This document shows positions 56,638 to 64,000 of a stretch of 64,000 nucleotides of DNA, piece by piece. Positions within the stretch are counted from its first letter, which is position 1; the number at the start of each line of letters is the position of its first letter. The position numbers were made by a program, and so were the translations under genes. The DNA is from JADLBR01 sp020847615. GTDB lineage: Bacteria; Verrucomicrobiota; Verrucomicrobiia; JADLBR01. The stretch covers positions 62,001 to 126,000 of the forward strand of contig JAPKHT010000002.1 of the NCBI GenBank assembly GCA_026646655.1. The letters are read 5' to 3'. Below the pieces are notes generated by a model, which saw only the letters and a program-made list of their open reading frames with translations, made no database searches and had not been told where the DNA came from.

Positions 56638-57852
56638 GTGAAGGCCGGAACACGCGGTCAACTCTCCAGGGACATCGATGCCGTGATCCGCGACATCCGC
56701 GGCGGACGCATGGTCATCGTCGTCGATGACGAGGATCGCGAGAACGAGGGCGACGTCGTCATGGCCGCGGACAAGGTCACGCCCGCCGCGATCAATTTCA
56801 TGGCCACGCATGCCCGGGGCCTCATCTGTGTGCCGATCACGGGGGAGACCGCCGCCCGCCTCGACCTCAAGCCCATGGTCCCGGGCCGCCGCGATGCCTT
56901 CGGCACGAACTTCACCGCCCCGGTCGATGCCGCGCGCGGGATCACGACCGGCATCAGTGCCGCCGACCGGGCCAAGGCCGTCCGCATCCTCGCCAGCCCC
57001 AGATCCAAGGCCGACGACCTCGTCCAGCCGGGCCACATCTTCCCCCTGGAGGCAAAGCCCGGCGGCGTCCTGCAGCGCGCGGGCCATACCGAGGCCGCCG
57101 TCGACCTCGCGCGGCTCGCCGGACTCCAGCCGGCCGGCGTCATCTGCGAGATTATGAACCGCGACGGCACCATGGCCCGCCTGCCCGCGCTCAAGACGTT
57201 CGCCCGGCGGCACCGCCTTCGGATCTGCACGATCAGCGACCTCATCCATTACCGGCGGCGCAACGAGCGCCTGGTCCAGCGCGAGGAGGTCGTCAGCATG
57301 CCCACGGAATACGGCCAGTTCGACCTCTACCTCTATCGTTCCCAGGTCGATGGGCAGCACCACCTGGCGCTCGTCAAGGGCACCGTCGCCGGGCCAAAGC
57401 CCGTCACCGTGCGCGTCCACAGCGAATGCCTCACCGGCGACGTGTTCGGCTCCCGGCGCTGCGACTGCGGCCACCAGCTCCACGACGCCCTGCGCCATAT
57501 CGAGTCCTCGGGCAATGGCGTCCTCGTCTACATGCGACAGGAGGGACGCGGCATCGGATTGCCCGCCAAAGTCCGCGCCTACCGCCTTCAGGAGCAGGGC
57601 CTCGATACCGTCGAGGCGAACGCCAAGCTCGGTTTCCCGCCCGACCTCCGCGAGTATGGGATTGGCGCCCAGATCCTCCACGACCTCGGGGTCCGCAAGA
57701 TCCGCCTCCTGACCAACAACCCCAAGAAGGTCGTTGGCCTCGAGGGCTATGGCCTCGAGATCGTCCAACAGATCCCCATCCGCATCCCGTCCAACCGGCA
57801 CAATCGCCGCTACCTCGAGACGAAAAAGAAGAAGCTCGGGCACATGCTCTGA
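56638..57852 (+). CDS. ribBA: bifunctional 3,4-dihydroxy-2-butanone-4-phosphate synthase / GTP cyclohydrolase II
   Basis: A 404-residue fusion for the first steps of riboflavin synthesis. RibB half: VVDDEDRENEGDVVMAAD, THARGLICVPIT, FGTNFTAPVDA and GRAGHTEAAVDL (here QRAGHTEAAVDLARLAG). RibA half: VRVHSECLTGDVFGSRRCDC (zinc Cys residues), MRQEGRGIGL and YGIGAQILHDLGV. Both active sites seem complete. The start is GTG 56638, 4 bp after alaS. No FMN riboswitch is upstream. Confidence 0.95.
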   Translation: MKAGTRGQLSRDIDAVIRDIRGGRMVIVVDDEDRENEGDVVMAADKVTPAAINFMATHARGLICVPITGETAARLDLKPMVPGRRDAFGTNFTAPVDAARGITTGISAADRAKAVRILASPRSKADDLVQPGHIFPLEAKPGGVLQRAGHTEAAVDLARLAGLQPAGVICEIMNRDGTMARLPALKTFARRHRLRICTISDLIHYRRRNERLVQREEVVSMPTEYGQFDLYLYRSQVDGQHHLALVKGTVAGPKPVTVRVHSECLTGDVFGSRRCDCGHQLHDALRHIESSGNGVLVYMRQEGRGIGLPAKVRAYRLQEQGLDTVEANAKLGFPPDLREYGIGAQILHDLGVRKIRLLTNNPKKVVGLEGYGLEIVQQIPIRIPSNRHNRRYLETKKKKLGHML

Positions 57853-57933
57853 CTCGAGAATTGCCGCGGCGCCTCCCGTAGCCGAACGCGCGAGCGTTTG
57901 GCCGCCCATCGCCTGAGGCGATCGGCTACATCT
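57853..57933 (+). repeat. dispersed extragenic two-hairpin repeat, family A, copy 3
   Basis: Directly after the ribBA stop codon: CCCGTAGCCGAACGC, then GCGA, then GCGTTTGGCCGCC, then the second hairpin ATCGCCTGAGGCGATCGGCT. It matches copies at 19144, 39675 and reversed at 33741. Confidence 0.75.
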
Positions 57934-58088
57934 TCGGCACCGGTGGTCCGGCGGCTGTCGGGATGGGATCTAGCTGAAACACCAAATCGGTGACCCATTT
58001 GGGGTCGCAGTGGGCTGTCTAGCGTACTCCGATGAATGAAGCGGCGCGTTCTCGATAGGACCCACCGTCCCATCCTTGACCCGATGGG

Positions 58089-58361
58089 CTACTTCTCCGA
58101 TTCCGCCTGCTTGGACACCAGCGGGATCACGATCTTCACCGCCCCGATGCTCAACAGGCTCGAGCGCCGGGTCTCCCGATCGCGCTTCGCCATCGCCGAG
58201 CAGATGTAGAAGTTGTAATACTCGAGCCCGCGCTCCGAGCCGCGCGCCTCGCCGGAGTCCACCTCGACGCTCATGTCCAATGCCCTCAGGTGCTCCCTGT
58301 CACTCGGGTTGGCCAGCAGCAGGCCCACGAACACCACGACGCCTATGATCCAATTCCTCAT
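58089..58361 (-). CDS. small exported or membrane-anchored protein of unknown function
   Basis: About 90 residues from ATG 58361 (58376 is an alternative). A hydrophobic N-terminus (NWIIGVVVFVGLLLANPS) is either a signal peptide or an anchor. The rest is mixed, with YYNFYICSAMAKRDRETRRSSLLSIGAVKIVIPL, which recalls small envelope proteins of the DUF4359 kind where an N-terminal anchor is followed by a single short domain. No function can be given. Confidence 0.55.
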   Translation of the reverse strand: MRNWIIGVVVFVGLLLANPSDREHLRALDMSVEVDSGEARGSERGLEYYNFYICSAMAKRDRETRRSSLLSIGAVKIVIPLVSKQAESEK

Positions 58362-58412
58362 GAAACCATCCTCCAAAAAATGGGCGGAGAAGCTACCATT
58401 CCTTTCCGCCGC

Positions 58413-58811
58413 TCACAACCCAAGCTTTGCCCACAGTTTTGGCAGGAGCACCAGCACGCCCACCGCGGCGGCGGCGACCGCGGCCAGCAGCACCGCACCC
58501 GCGGCCACGTCCTTCGCGCGCCCCACCCGATCGTCCCGCCCCGGCGCGACGGCGTCCGCCAACATCTCCACCGCCGTGTTGAGCCCTTCGGCGGCCCAGA
58601 CCAACCCCATCGCCAGCAGCAGGAGGCACCACTCCGCCCGCGATACCCCCAGGAGCCACCCCGCGGCGGCCACGCCCACCGTGGCCACCCCGTGAATCCA
58701 CGCGTTCGTCTGCCCACGCACCAGCGCCCACACCCCCCGTCCCGCGCAACGAAAACTGCGCGCGCGCCCCGCCCAAAAATTCCTATTCATTCGATGCGGG
58801 TCGTTGGCCAT
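58413..58811 (-). CDS. dgkA: diacylglycerol kinase
   Basis: A 132-residue integral-membrane kinase with three helices. The family core EGLNTAVEMLADAVAPGRDDRVGRAKDVAAGAVLL is conserved (ExxNTAxE and the DxxAxxxVLL block), and NAWIHG precedes it. It phosphorylates diacylglycerol or undecaprenol and recycles lipid carriers. It may start at 58811 or 58790. Next to alr (18 bp apart), it sits in a cell-wall context. Confidence 0.9.
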   Translation of the reverse strand: MANDPHRMNRNFWAGRARSFRCAGRGVWALVRGQTNAWIHGVATVGVAAAGWLLGVSRAEWCLLLLAMGLVWAAEGLNTAVEMLADAVAPGRDDRVGRAKDVAAGAVLLAAVAAAAVGVLVLLPKLWAKLGL

Positions 58812-58829
58812 GGGTCCCTGGCAGTTGGG

Positions 58830-59918
58830 TCAGACCGCCACGCGCGCCACCCTCGGTCCCACGTTGCAGAACACCTCATAACTGATCGTCCCAAGGCCCT
58901 CGGCCAATTCCTCGACCGGCAATCCCGGTCCCATCAGCACGACTTCGTCGCCCGCGCGCACATCGCCCGCACGCGTCACGTCCACGAGGGTCTGATCCAT
59001 GGTCACCCGCCCCACCACGGGGCAGCGGCGCCCGTTCACGAGCATCACGCCCCGGTTTGACCACGCCCGCGAATACCCGTCCGCGTACCCCGCCGACACC
59101 ACCGCCACGCGCATCCGTCGCGCCGCCGTGAATGTCGCGCCATAGCTCAACGTCCGCCCGCGCTCGGCCTCACGAACCAGCGTCACGCGCGCCTTCCACG
59201 TCATCACCGGACGAAATAGCCCCGCCCGGTTCCGCAGCGGCGATGACCCATACAGCGCGATCCCAGGGCGCACCAGATCCCCGACCGCCTCCGGAAACCC
59301 CAGCAGCCCCGCGCTATTCGCCGCGTGGCATCGGGCCCCGGGCCACCGCCGTTTAACCATCTGCCGCACCTTGGAAAAGCGTCGCCATTGCATCCTCGTG
59401 AACGCCCTGTCCGTATCGGCGCAGGCGAAATGCGTGCACACGCCCGCCAGCGCCAAGTCGTTCGCCCGAGCCACGCGCTCGATCAGCGCCATCGCAGCCT
59501 CATGCCAGACCCCCAGCCTACCCATCCCCGTGTCCACCTTGACGTGTACGCGCGCAACCCGTCCCGCGCGCCTCGCCGCCACCGCAAACCACTTCGCCTC
59601 GTCCTCCGTCGAGATCATCGCCTCGAAGCCCCCCCGCACCACTTCCGCCGTCTCGCCCCTCAGACACGCCCCGAAAATCATGACCGGCAGCCTGATCCCC
59701 ACCGCCCGCAACTCCAGCGCCTCCGCCACGTTGGCGACACCCAGCGCCGCGACCCCGCGACCCGCCGCCATCACCGGCCCCACAATCCCCACACCATGGC
59801 TATACGCATTGGCCTTCACCGCCGGCACCAACCCCACCCGTCGCCCCGCCAACCGACCCAAAGCCCACAGGTTGTGCTTCAAGGCACTACGATCAATTTC
59901 TGCCCAACACCGCCTCAT
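58830..59918 (-). CDS. alr: alanine racemase
   Basis: A 362-residue PLP enzyme supplying D-alanine for peptidoglycan. The PLP lysine is in VPAVKANAYSHG, the second catalytic base Tyr in TLSYGATF and the substrate-binding MDQTLVDVT near the C-terminus. N-terminus WAEIDRSALKHNL. Length is normal. It is transcribed with dgkA on the minus strand. Confidence 0.95.
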   Translation of the reverse strand: MRRCWAEIDRSALKHNLWALGRLAGRRVGLVPAVKANAYSHGVGIVGPVMAAGRGVAALGVANVAEALELRAVGIRLPVMIFGACLRGETAEVVRGGFEAMISTEDEAKWFAVAARRAGRVARVHVKVDTGMGRLGVWHEAAMALIERVARANDLALAGVCTHFACADTDRAFTRMQWRRFSKVRQMVKRRWPGARCHAANSAGLLGFPEAVGDLVRPGIALYGSSPLRNRAGLFRPVMTWKARVTLVREAERGRTLSYGATFTAARRMRVAVVSAGYADGYSRAWSNRGVMLVNGRRCPVVGRVTMDQTLVDVTRAGDVRAGDEVVLMGPGLPVEELAEGLGTISYEVFCNVGPRVARVAV

Positions 59919-60047
59919 CGGCTCGCCTTTCCACCATTAGAGCACATGGGGATCGAGATTTTGTTCCCCGCCCCCGAGGGTCCCCATCGCCATCGAACCC
60001 ACCCTCCAAACTGCCTCCATGCCATCGATTTGTGATTCAAAATCCGC

Positions 60048-60076
60048 TTGCATTCAACCTGTTTAATCATTAGAAT
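60048..60076 (+). promoter_or_regulatory. sigma-70-type promoter for the PEP-CTERM gene
   Basis: TTGCAT and TAGAAT are separated by 17 bp, in a locally AT-rich stretch. AAGGAG follows 16 bp later, 7 bp before the ATG at 60104. Confidence 0.6.
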
Positions 60077-60103
60077 ATCTATCAAATCGTCAAGGAGTAT
60101 TCG

Positions 60104-60892
60104 ATGCACCCCGAAAACCCTCAGGGAACCCGTCTCGATTCGGCGCTGGACGCCTACTGCGCCCAGGCCCGGACCGTCAAGCGCCCCGGCCTCGCCCAAG
60201 CGACCGCCTACACCGCCGCCGCCGGCGCCGCCCTCGCCCTCGCACCCTCCGCCGATGCGGCGATCCAGTATAGCGGGCCGCAGAATCTGTCGGTCGCAGG
60301 AGAGGGGACAGCTACGATCAACATGAATCTGCTGGGTGACGACGAGTTCAAACTGCGCCTACTTTCCGATGAGGGGGAATTCAGCATTAAGCTGATCCCA
60401 TTTAGTAGCAATAACACCCAATGGCTGAATCACATCGCAACTACTGGTACATTCCAACCGAATATCGCAAAACGCCTCGCGGCGGGAAACTCAATCAATG
60501 GTGGGGCACAAGCATGGGCCGCCTTAGACTTCGGCCTGCTGCGGAATGGTGATTCCGTATTAGGTAGCTTCCTTGGAGCAATCAATCCAGCATCATGGTC
60601 ATGGCCCGGTGGCACCATGAACGCAACTGGTGCAGGGTTTCTCGGTGTTAGGTTTAACATTTCGGGCAACACCCACTACGGATGGATCCGCGTGGGCATC
60701 AGTAATGATGCGGGAGGTATCCCGGTAGCGCTCACCGTCTACGACTGGGCGTATAATGACGTAGCTGGCGAGGGAATCACGGCCGGACAGACCATCCCCG
60801 AGCCATCACCCGCCGCGGGCCTCGCGCTCCTGGCCGCCGGCGCCGCGGGCGTCGCCACCTGGCGTCGCCGCAAGCAACCCGCCAAGGCGTAA
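60104..60892 (+). CDS. PEP-CTERM sorting-domain protein
   Basis: A 262-residue exported protein. A hydrophilic 30-residue N-terminus precedes a signal core (ATAYTAAAGAALALAPSADAA). The middle is beta-rich, with FNISGNTHYGWIRVGIS. The C-terminus is the PEP-CTERM tripartite sorting signal: IPEPSPAAG, the membrane span LALLAAGAAGVATW, then RRRKQ. Exosortase cleaves at such signals; no exosortase gene is in the window. The central part of the gene is lower in GC than its neighbours, consistent with late acquisition or a relaxed surface protein. A clear promoter and Shine-Dalgarno are present. Confidence 0.85.
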   Translation: MHPENPQGTRLDSALDAYCAQARTVKRPGLAQATAYTAAAGAALALAPSADAAIQYSGPQNLSVAGEGTATINMNLLGDDEFKLRLLSDEGEFSIKLIPFSSNNTQWLNHIATTGTFQPNIAKRLAAGNSINGGAQAWAALDFGLLRNGDSVLGSFLGAINPASWSWPGGTMNATGAGFLGVRFNISGNTHYGWIRVGISNDAGGIPVALTVYDWAYNDVAGEGITAGQTIPEPSPAAGLALLAAGAAGVATWRRRKQPAKA

Positions 60893-60919
60893 CGTTCTCC
60901 GCGCGCAGCGCCCCGGAGT

Positions 60920-60938
60920 GCGGCAGTTTGACTGCCGC
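60920..60938 (+). terminator. hairpin terminator-like site after the PEP-CTERM gene
   Basis: GCGGCAG-TTTGA-CTGCCGC, a perfect 7-bp stem with a 5-base loop, 28 bp after the stop codon. There is no proper T tract. Confidence 0.5.
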
Positions 60939-61200
60939 CTTCAAAACGTTCCGCTCGCAGCGGCGAATCCGTCCCCGGGATCTGGAGCTTGGCCACTTCT
61001 GCCCCGATTCGCCTGAGACTTCCCCCGCTGCCGACTCAAAGAGACGCCCTGCAGAATCTGTGGGCCGCCTATGCCAGGCGGCAGCGCGCGCCAAGTTTCG
61101 ACATGAATGATGCGGCGTTCTCGGGCGCCGAAAGCGGGGCTGGCCAAAAACTTCAAAGTTCCGTGCACGCCGCTGCGCGCCACAAGAAAAGCGGAATCAA

Positions 61201-61284
61201 GCGGTTATGCGAATGCCGCCTGAAGGCGGCACTACGAGCCCAAGACCACGGAAATGTTCGTAGTGGTGCCTTTAGGCACTCCGC
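61201..61284 (+). repeat. dispersed palindromic repeat, family B, copy 3
   Basis: GCCGCCTGAAGGCGGC hairpin, then ACTACGAGCCC ... GTTCGTAGT, then the small hairpin GTGCCTTTAGGCAC. The same three-part layout is found at 19237-19296 and (reversed) 33610-33690. Confidence 0.7.
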
Positions 61285-61341
61285 GACCCACCAGAAGTTC
61301 CCACATGAATGATGCGGCGCGTGCCCGCGCGCGGGACGACG

Positions 61342-62679
61342 CTACCGCCTCGCCCTTTCCGCGGCGATGTGCTCTTGGATCGCCTTGTTCGTCGCGGCGA
61401 CAAATCGCGGGGACGTGGCGTGGCCCATGAGGGGCTCGATCATCATCTCCTTCTCTCCCGGCCAATTGTTGTACATCGCGTACACGCTTGTGGGCGGGCA
61501 CGTGGTGTCGATCAGGCCCACGTTGAATAGGCCCTCGGCCTTGGCGCGCGTGGCGAAGTTCATGCAATCGAAGTACCGCGCCACCTCGAGCACCTGCGAA
61601 TCCGGCTTCCCATCGGTCTCTGGCACGAGTTTGGGCCAGCCCGCGACCCGATCCGCGACGCGTCCCGAATGATCGCAGATCGCCGCGACGCCCGCCGAGA
61701 TGAACGTGACCTGGGGATCGAGTCCCGCGGCCGCGATGGACTGCCCTCCCCCCTGGCTGCCCCCCCGCACGATCAGCACCTTCCCATCCCATTCGGGCTG
61801 TGATTTGAGGAACTCCAGCGCGCGGACAAGGCGCAGGAACATGCCCAGGAAATAGCACTTCTCCCGATCCTCCCGTCCCTCGAACCGGTAGCCCTTCAGT
61901 TCGCCCGCGTCGAGGGCCTCGTAAAACGCCTTGGGCTTGCCGTTGGGGATCCCGTGCGCGTTGATATCCATCGCCAGCGCGTTGAACTCCTTTGCGGCTT
62001 CGGCCGGACCGCCGAGAATGGATCCGCGCACGCCCGCCCCGTGCACGAAAAGCATCGCGGCATGCCCGCCCTTCTTCGCCCCTTTGGGCCGCGCGAAGTA
62101 CCCCGACACGGGTCGGGGGGGCACGCAAGTCGCCTGCACGTCGAAACACTCGACCCCCTCTGTGGGCGAGGCCACCGGGGTGAGTTCGGGCTTCATCGGC
62201 ACCGCGGCCAGCCGACGCTTCTGCGCCGCCCAGAACGCATCGAAATCGCCCGGCACCGGCAGGCTCGGCCTGATCTCCAGCGGATCAAAGCCCGCGCCGG
62301 CGACCGCCGCCACGGCATGGCTCGCGCCAGGCGCCGTCCGATAGAATACCTTGCACTGCAGAAAACCCGGCTGCTTGAGCGTCCCGTCCAGCGAGCCCGC
62401 CCCGTTCCCGATCCGGATGGTCCCCTGCTGCGGCAGCGGCATCCCCTCCTGACCCATGGTGAAGCTCACCTCGGCGGCCGGGACAGGTGCCCCATCGCGT
62501 TTCAGCGACACCAGAAAGTGCACCGTCTCGCCCACCCGATAGATCGCATCCGGTCGGTCCGTCGCCACCGATAGCTGCACGCCATTCGTCGTGCCCGCGG
62601 GCCACCCGGCCGAAACGAGCCCGCACGCGGCCAGCGCGAGGGCGATCACCCGGATTTGTCGAAACCATGCCTCGCCCAT
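61342..62679 (-). CDS. secreted acetyl-xylan esterase (AXE1 family)
   Basis: A 445-residue exported esterase. Signal peptide VIALALAACGLVSA at about 10-25. An N-terminal beta domain (VSLKRDGAPVPAAEVSFTM) precedes the alpha/beta-hydrolase fold (about 130-445), with nucleophile elbow VRGGSQGGGQS and the RFVAATNKA C-terminal region carrying the likely His. The AXE1/cephalosporin-C deacetylase family removes acetyl groups from xylan or from small acetylated substrates. It is separated by 3 bp from the preceding hydrolase gene, so both are in one operon. Confidence 0.85.
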   Translation of the reverse strand: MGEAWFRQIRVIALALAACGLVSAGWPAGTTNGVQLSVATDRPDAIYRVGETVHFLVSLKRDGAPVPAAEVSFTMGQEGMPLPQQGTIRIGNGAGSLDGTLKQPGFLQCKVFYRTAPGASHAVAAVAGAGFDPLEIRPSLPVPGDFDAFWAAQKRRLAAVPMKPELTPVASPTEGVECFDVQATCVPPRPVSGYFARPKGAKKGGHAAMLFVHGAGVRGSILGGPAEAAKEFNALAMDINAHGIPNGKPKAFYEALDAGELKGYRFEGREDREKCYFLGMFLRLVRALEFLKSQPEWDGKVLIVRGGSQGGGQSIAAAGLDPQVTFISAGVAAICDHSGRVADRVAGWPKLVPETDGKPDSQVLEVARYFDCMNFATRAKAEGLFNVGLIDTTCPPTSVYAMYNNWPGEKEMMIEPLMGHATSPRFVAATNKAIQEHIAAERARR

Positions 62680-62682
62680 ACT

Positions 62683-63594
62683 TCACTTTCGCTTGAGATG
62701 CCTATCGAAAAACCCGATGACCACCGGCCTCAGGTCCATCTCCTTCGGCTGGAGGTGAAATGTGTGCGGGGCGCCCTCGACGATCACGAGCTGGTGCTCG
62801 ATCCCGGCCTTCGCCACCGCCGCCGCGAAGACGCGCGATTGCTCCACATCGACCGTCTTGTCGGCCGTCCCGTGGACGATGAGGATCGGCGGATCGCCCG
62901 CGCCCAGGTGGGCCAGGGGCGACGCCGACCGATACAGCTCCGGCGCATCCGCCCGCCGCTTTCCCAGCATCGCCAGATCGCGCGTCTCCATCCAGAGGAT
63001 CGGCCCATAGAGATCCACGACGGCCTGGACCCCGCACGGTTGCTCCCCGTATGGGCCATCCGGATCCAGACCCGACTCGGGCCCGGTGACGCCCACCATC
63101 GCGGCGAGGTGCCCGCCCGCCGAATCCCCGATGACCCCCACCTTGCCCGGGTCCACGCGCAGTCGGCCCGCGTTTGCGCGAAGCCACCGGACCGCCGTCT
63201 TGCAATCATGCAAATTCTGCGGCCAGGCCGGCGGCCCATCCTTGGTCTGAAGCATGTAATTGATGCTCATCGCCACGTAGCCATTGGCCGCGAGATTCGT
63301 GCAGATGTTCACCTCACGCGGATCACCCTTGTCGCCGCCTCTCCACCCGCCGCCGTGTATATCCACGACCGCCGGGCGCAACGCCGCGCCCGCGTCCGCC
63401 GGCAAGTACAGGTCGGCCCTTTCCGCCCGCCCATCGCGCAAATATGCGATATTCTCTTCGACCCGAAAATCACCCGCATCGGCAGGACCCACGCCAAACC
63501 ATGCCACCGCGACGAGCGATGCTAGTCGCCAAAGCCCCCTCGACGAGCAACCACGAATGGACACGGATAAACACGAATGCCGACGACCCTCCAT
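62683..63594 (-). CDS. secreted alpha/beta hydrolase (esterase/lipase)
   Basis: A 303-residue exported hydrolase with oxyanion-hole HGGGW in VDIHGGGWRGGD, nucleophile GDSAGG in VGVIGDSAGGHLAAM, and the C-terminal Asp and His regions (LIVHGTADKTVDVEQ, GAPHTFHLQ). This is the hormone-sensitive-lipase/BD-FAE-like layout. The start is uncertain: all ATG codons in frame (63630, 63594) and TTG 63645 lie inside a long inverted repeat; a signal peptide (LWRLASLVAVAWFGVGPADA) follows this repeat-derived stretch. Confidence 0.78.
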   Translation of the reverse strand: MEGRRHSCLSVSIRGCSSRGLWRLASLVAVAWFGVGPADAGDFRVEENIAYLRDGRAERADLYLPADAGAALRPAVVDIHGGGWRGGDKGDPREVNICTNLAANGYVAMSINYMLQTKDGPPAWPQNLHDCKTAVRWLRANAGRLRVDPGKVGVIGDSAGGHLAAMVGVTGPESGLDPDGPYGEQPCGVQAVVDLYGPILWMETRDLAMLGKRRADAPELYRSASPLAHLGAGDPPILIVHGTADKTVDVEQSRVFAAAVAKAGIEHQLVIVEGAPHTFHLQPKEMDLRPVVIGFFDRHLKRK

Positions 63595-63638
63595 GGCTTC
63601 CGAAACCAATTCGTGTCTATTCGTGTCCATTCGTGGTT
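63549..63638. repeat. long inverted repeat with 30-bp arms and 30-bp loop
   Basis: The left arm (63549-63578, AACCACGAATGGACACGGAT ...) and right arm (63609-63638, ... ATTCGTGTCCATTCGTGGTT) pair with only 2 mismatches in 30. A third, partial direct copy (ATCCGTGTCTATCCGTGG) lies at 63656-63673. It lies exactly between two esterase genes and covers the possible start codons of one of them. Confidence 0.75.
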
Positions 63639-63695
63639 CAGCCAACCCGCTCGCTATCCGTGTCTATCCGTGGATCACCCCCGATCCACCCGTCC

Positions 63696-64000
63696 CTACT
63701 TTCGATAATCCCGCCATATCCAGCGCATCGCCTCGGGAAAAATCTGCGTGCCGTGCACCGAGCTGTGCTGCCCCTCGCCAAATTCAAACCTGTGATCGTA
63801 GCCCTTCTCCTGGAGCGCCGCCGCCATCGCCTTGTTCGCCTCGGGCCAGCTCCCGAACTCGTTCACGATGTCGTTGGCCCCATCCTGCTGGAAGATGCGG
63901 ATAGGCTTCTTGGGCGAGTTCTTGACCAGCTCTGGGTACTTGTTGCCCCCGCGTATGTTCGTGAAGCTCCCCACCGTCGTGAAACACTTCCTGAAATAGT
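63696..64000 (-). CDS. secreted esterase, enterochelin-esterase-like (partial, 5' end outside window)
   Basis: The frame runs to the window edge. Visible residues include CFTTVGSFTNIRGGNKYPEL, then IRIFQQDGANDI and the catalytic-His region FGEGQHSSVHGTQIFPEAMRWIWRDYRK. These match the C-terminal half of the Fes/EstA-like esterases widely annotated as putative esterases (alpha/beta hydrolase). The nucleophile is not in the window. It is the third in a row of carbohydrate-type esterases on the minus strand. Confidence 0.8.
   Translation of the reverse strand, partial: YFRKCFTTVGSFTNIRGGNKYPELVKNSPKKPIRIFQQDGANDIVNEFGSWPEANKAMAAALQEKGYDHRFEFGEGQHSSVHGTQIFPEAMRWIWRDYRK

Larger units (their letters stand above)
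60893..61341. other. noncoding region with hairpin and repeats between PEP-CTERM gene and esterases
   Basis: The region has a strong hairpin (60920-60938), a small recurring word ATGAATGATGCGGCG (61103-61117 and 61304-61318), and family B repeat copy 3 (61201-61284). No gene-like frame with supporting signals was seen. Confidence 0.6.

Noticed and set aside
61103..61318. Translation starts from the word ATGAATGATGCGGCG
   Set aside because: The frames that begin there are short, have no conserved protein features, and the word is a repeated noncoding motif.

Overview
The window is GC-rich (roughly two thirds G+C by eye), densely coded bacterial chromosome. It carries LPS-related genes (an LptF/LptG-type permease and a heptosyltransferase-like glycosyltransferase), lipoproteins, many signal peptides and a PEP-CTERM protein, so the organism is a diderm. 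Squalene-hopene cyclase, an exported catalase-peroxidase, a VWA / PQQ-propeller pair and dispersed palindromic repeats suit an environmental lineage such as the PVC superphylum or a neighbour. The sequence alone does not fix the phylum. There are no rRNA genes, no CRISPR array, no phage and no complete insertion sequence.

Layout. 1-640: end of a parallel beta-helix protein. 826-3728: Fur-family regulator translationally coupled to an exported KatG. 3857-5447: tRNA-Leu(CAA), a nuclease-like protein with a probable RAMA domain, and a MITE-like element. 5574-11818: small RsbRD-like protein, CoA-transferase/GNAT fusion, and a complete polyamine-type ABC transporter (potABCD). 11847-15131: heptosyltransferase, glyoxalase, Rpe, LptF/G permease. 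15256-19143: ECF sigma factor, membrane anti-sigma candidate, secreted protein and S41 protease. 19322-22669 (minus): fabD-fabG-acpP-fabF. 22817-27540: small conserved protein, lepA, signal peptidase I, HEAT-repeat protein. 27776-33287: peptide ABC transporter (SBP, two permeases, two ATPases). 33835-39674: divergent shc and metH sharing a near-perfect palindrome. 39842-43901: AraC regulator convergent with a four-gene sugar operon (GDP-mannose 3,5-epimerase-like, GHMP kinase, tandem cytidylyltransferase, RbsD/FucU mutarotase). 44041-46224: large secreted esterase. 46628-53720: VWA protein, PQQ-like propeller, sensor kinase, NtrC-type regulator, then a second response regulator behind a consensus sigma-54 promoter. 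53868-59918: alaS, ribBA, a small exported protein, dgkA, alr. 60104-64000: PEP-CTERM protein and three secreted esterases.

The most unusual items are: (1) the 52842-53720 response regulator, whose C-terminal half resembles a HybD/HycI hydrogenase-maturation protease with its metal ligands replaced, driven by a textbook -24/-12 promoter directly downstream of an NtrC-type two-component pair; (2) the sugar-activation operon at 40790-43901, which joins a GDP-sugar epimerase to a cytidylyltransferase with a degenerate first copy; (3) two dispersed families of extragenic palindromic repeats, one of which always follows a stop codon in the same orientation; (4) the shc/metH operator-like palindrome.

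Start codons were re-chosen in many cases from overlap, Shine-Dalgarno and signal-peptide evidence. All functional calls come from motif recognition by eye; no database search was possible.
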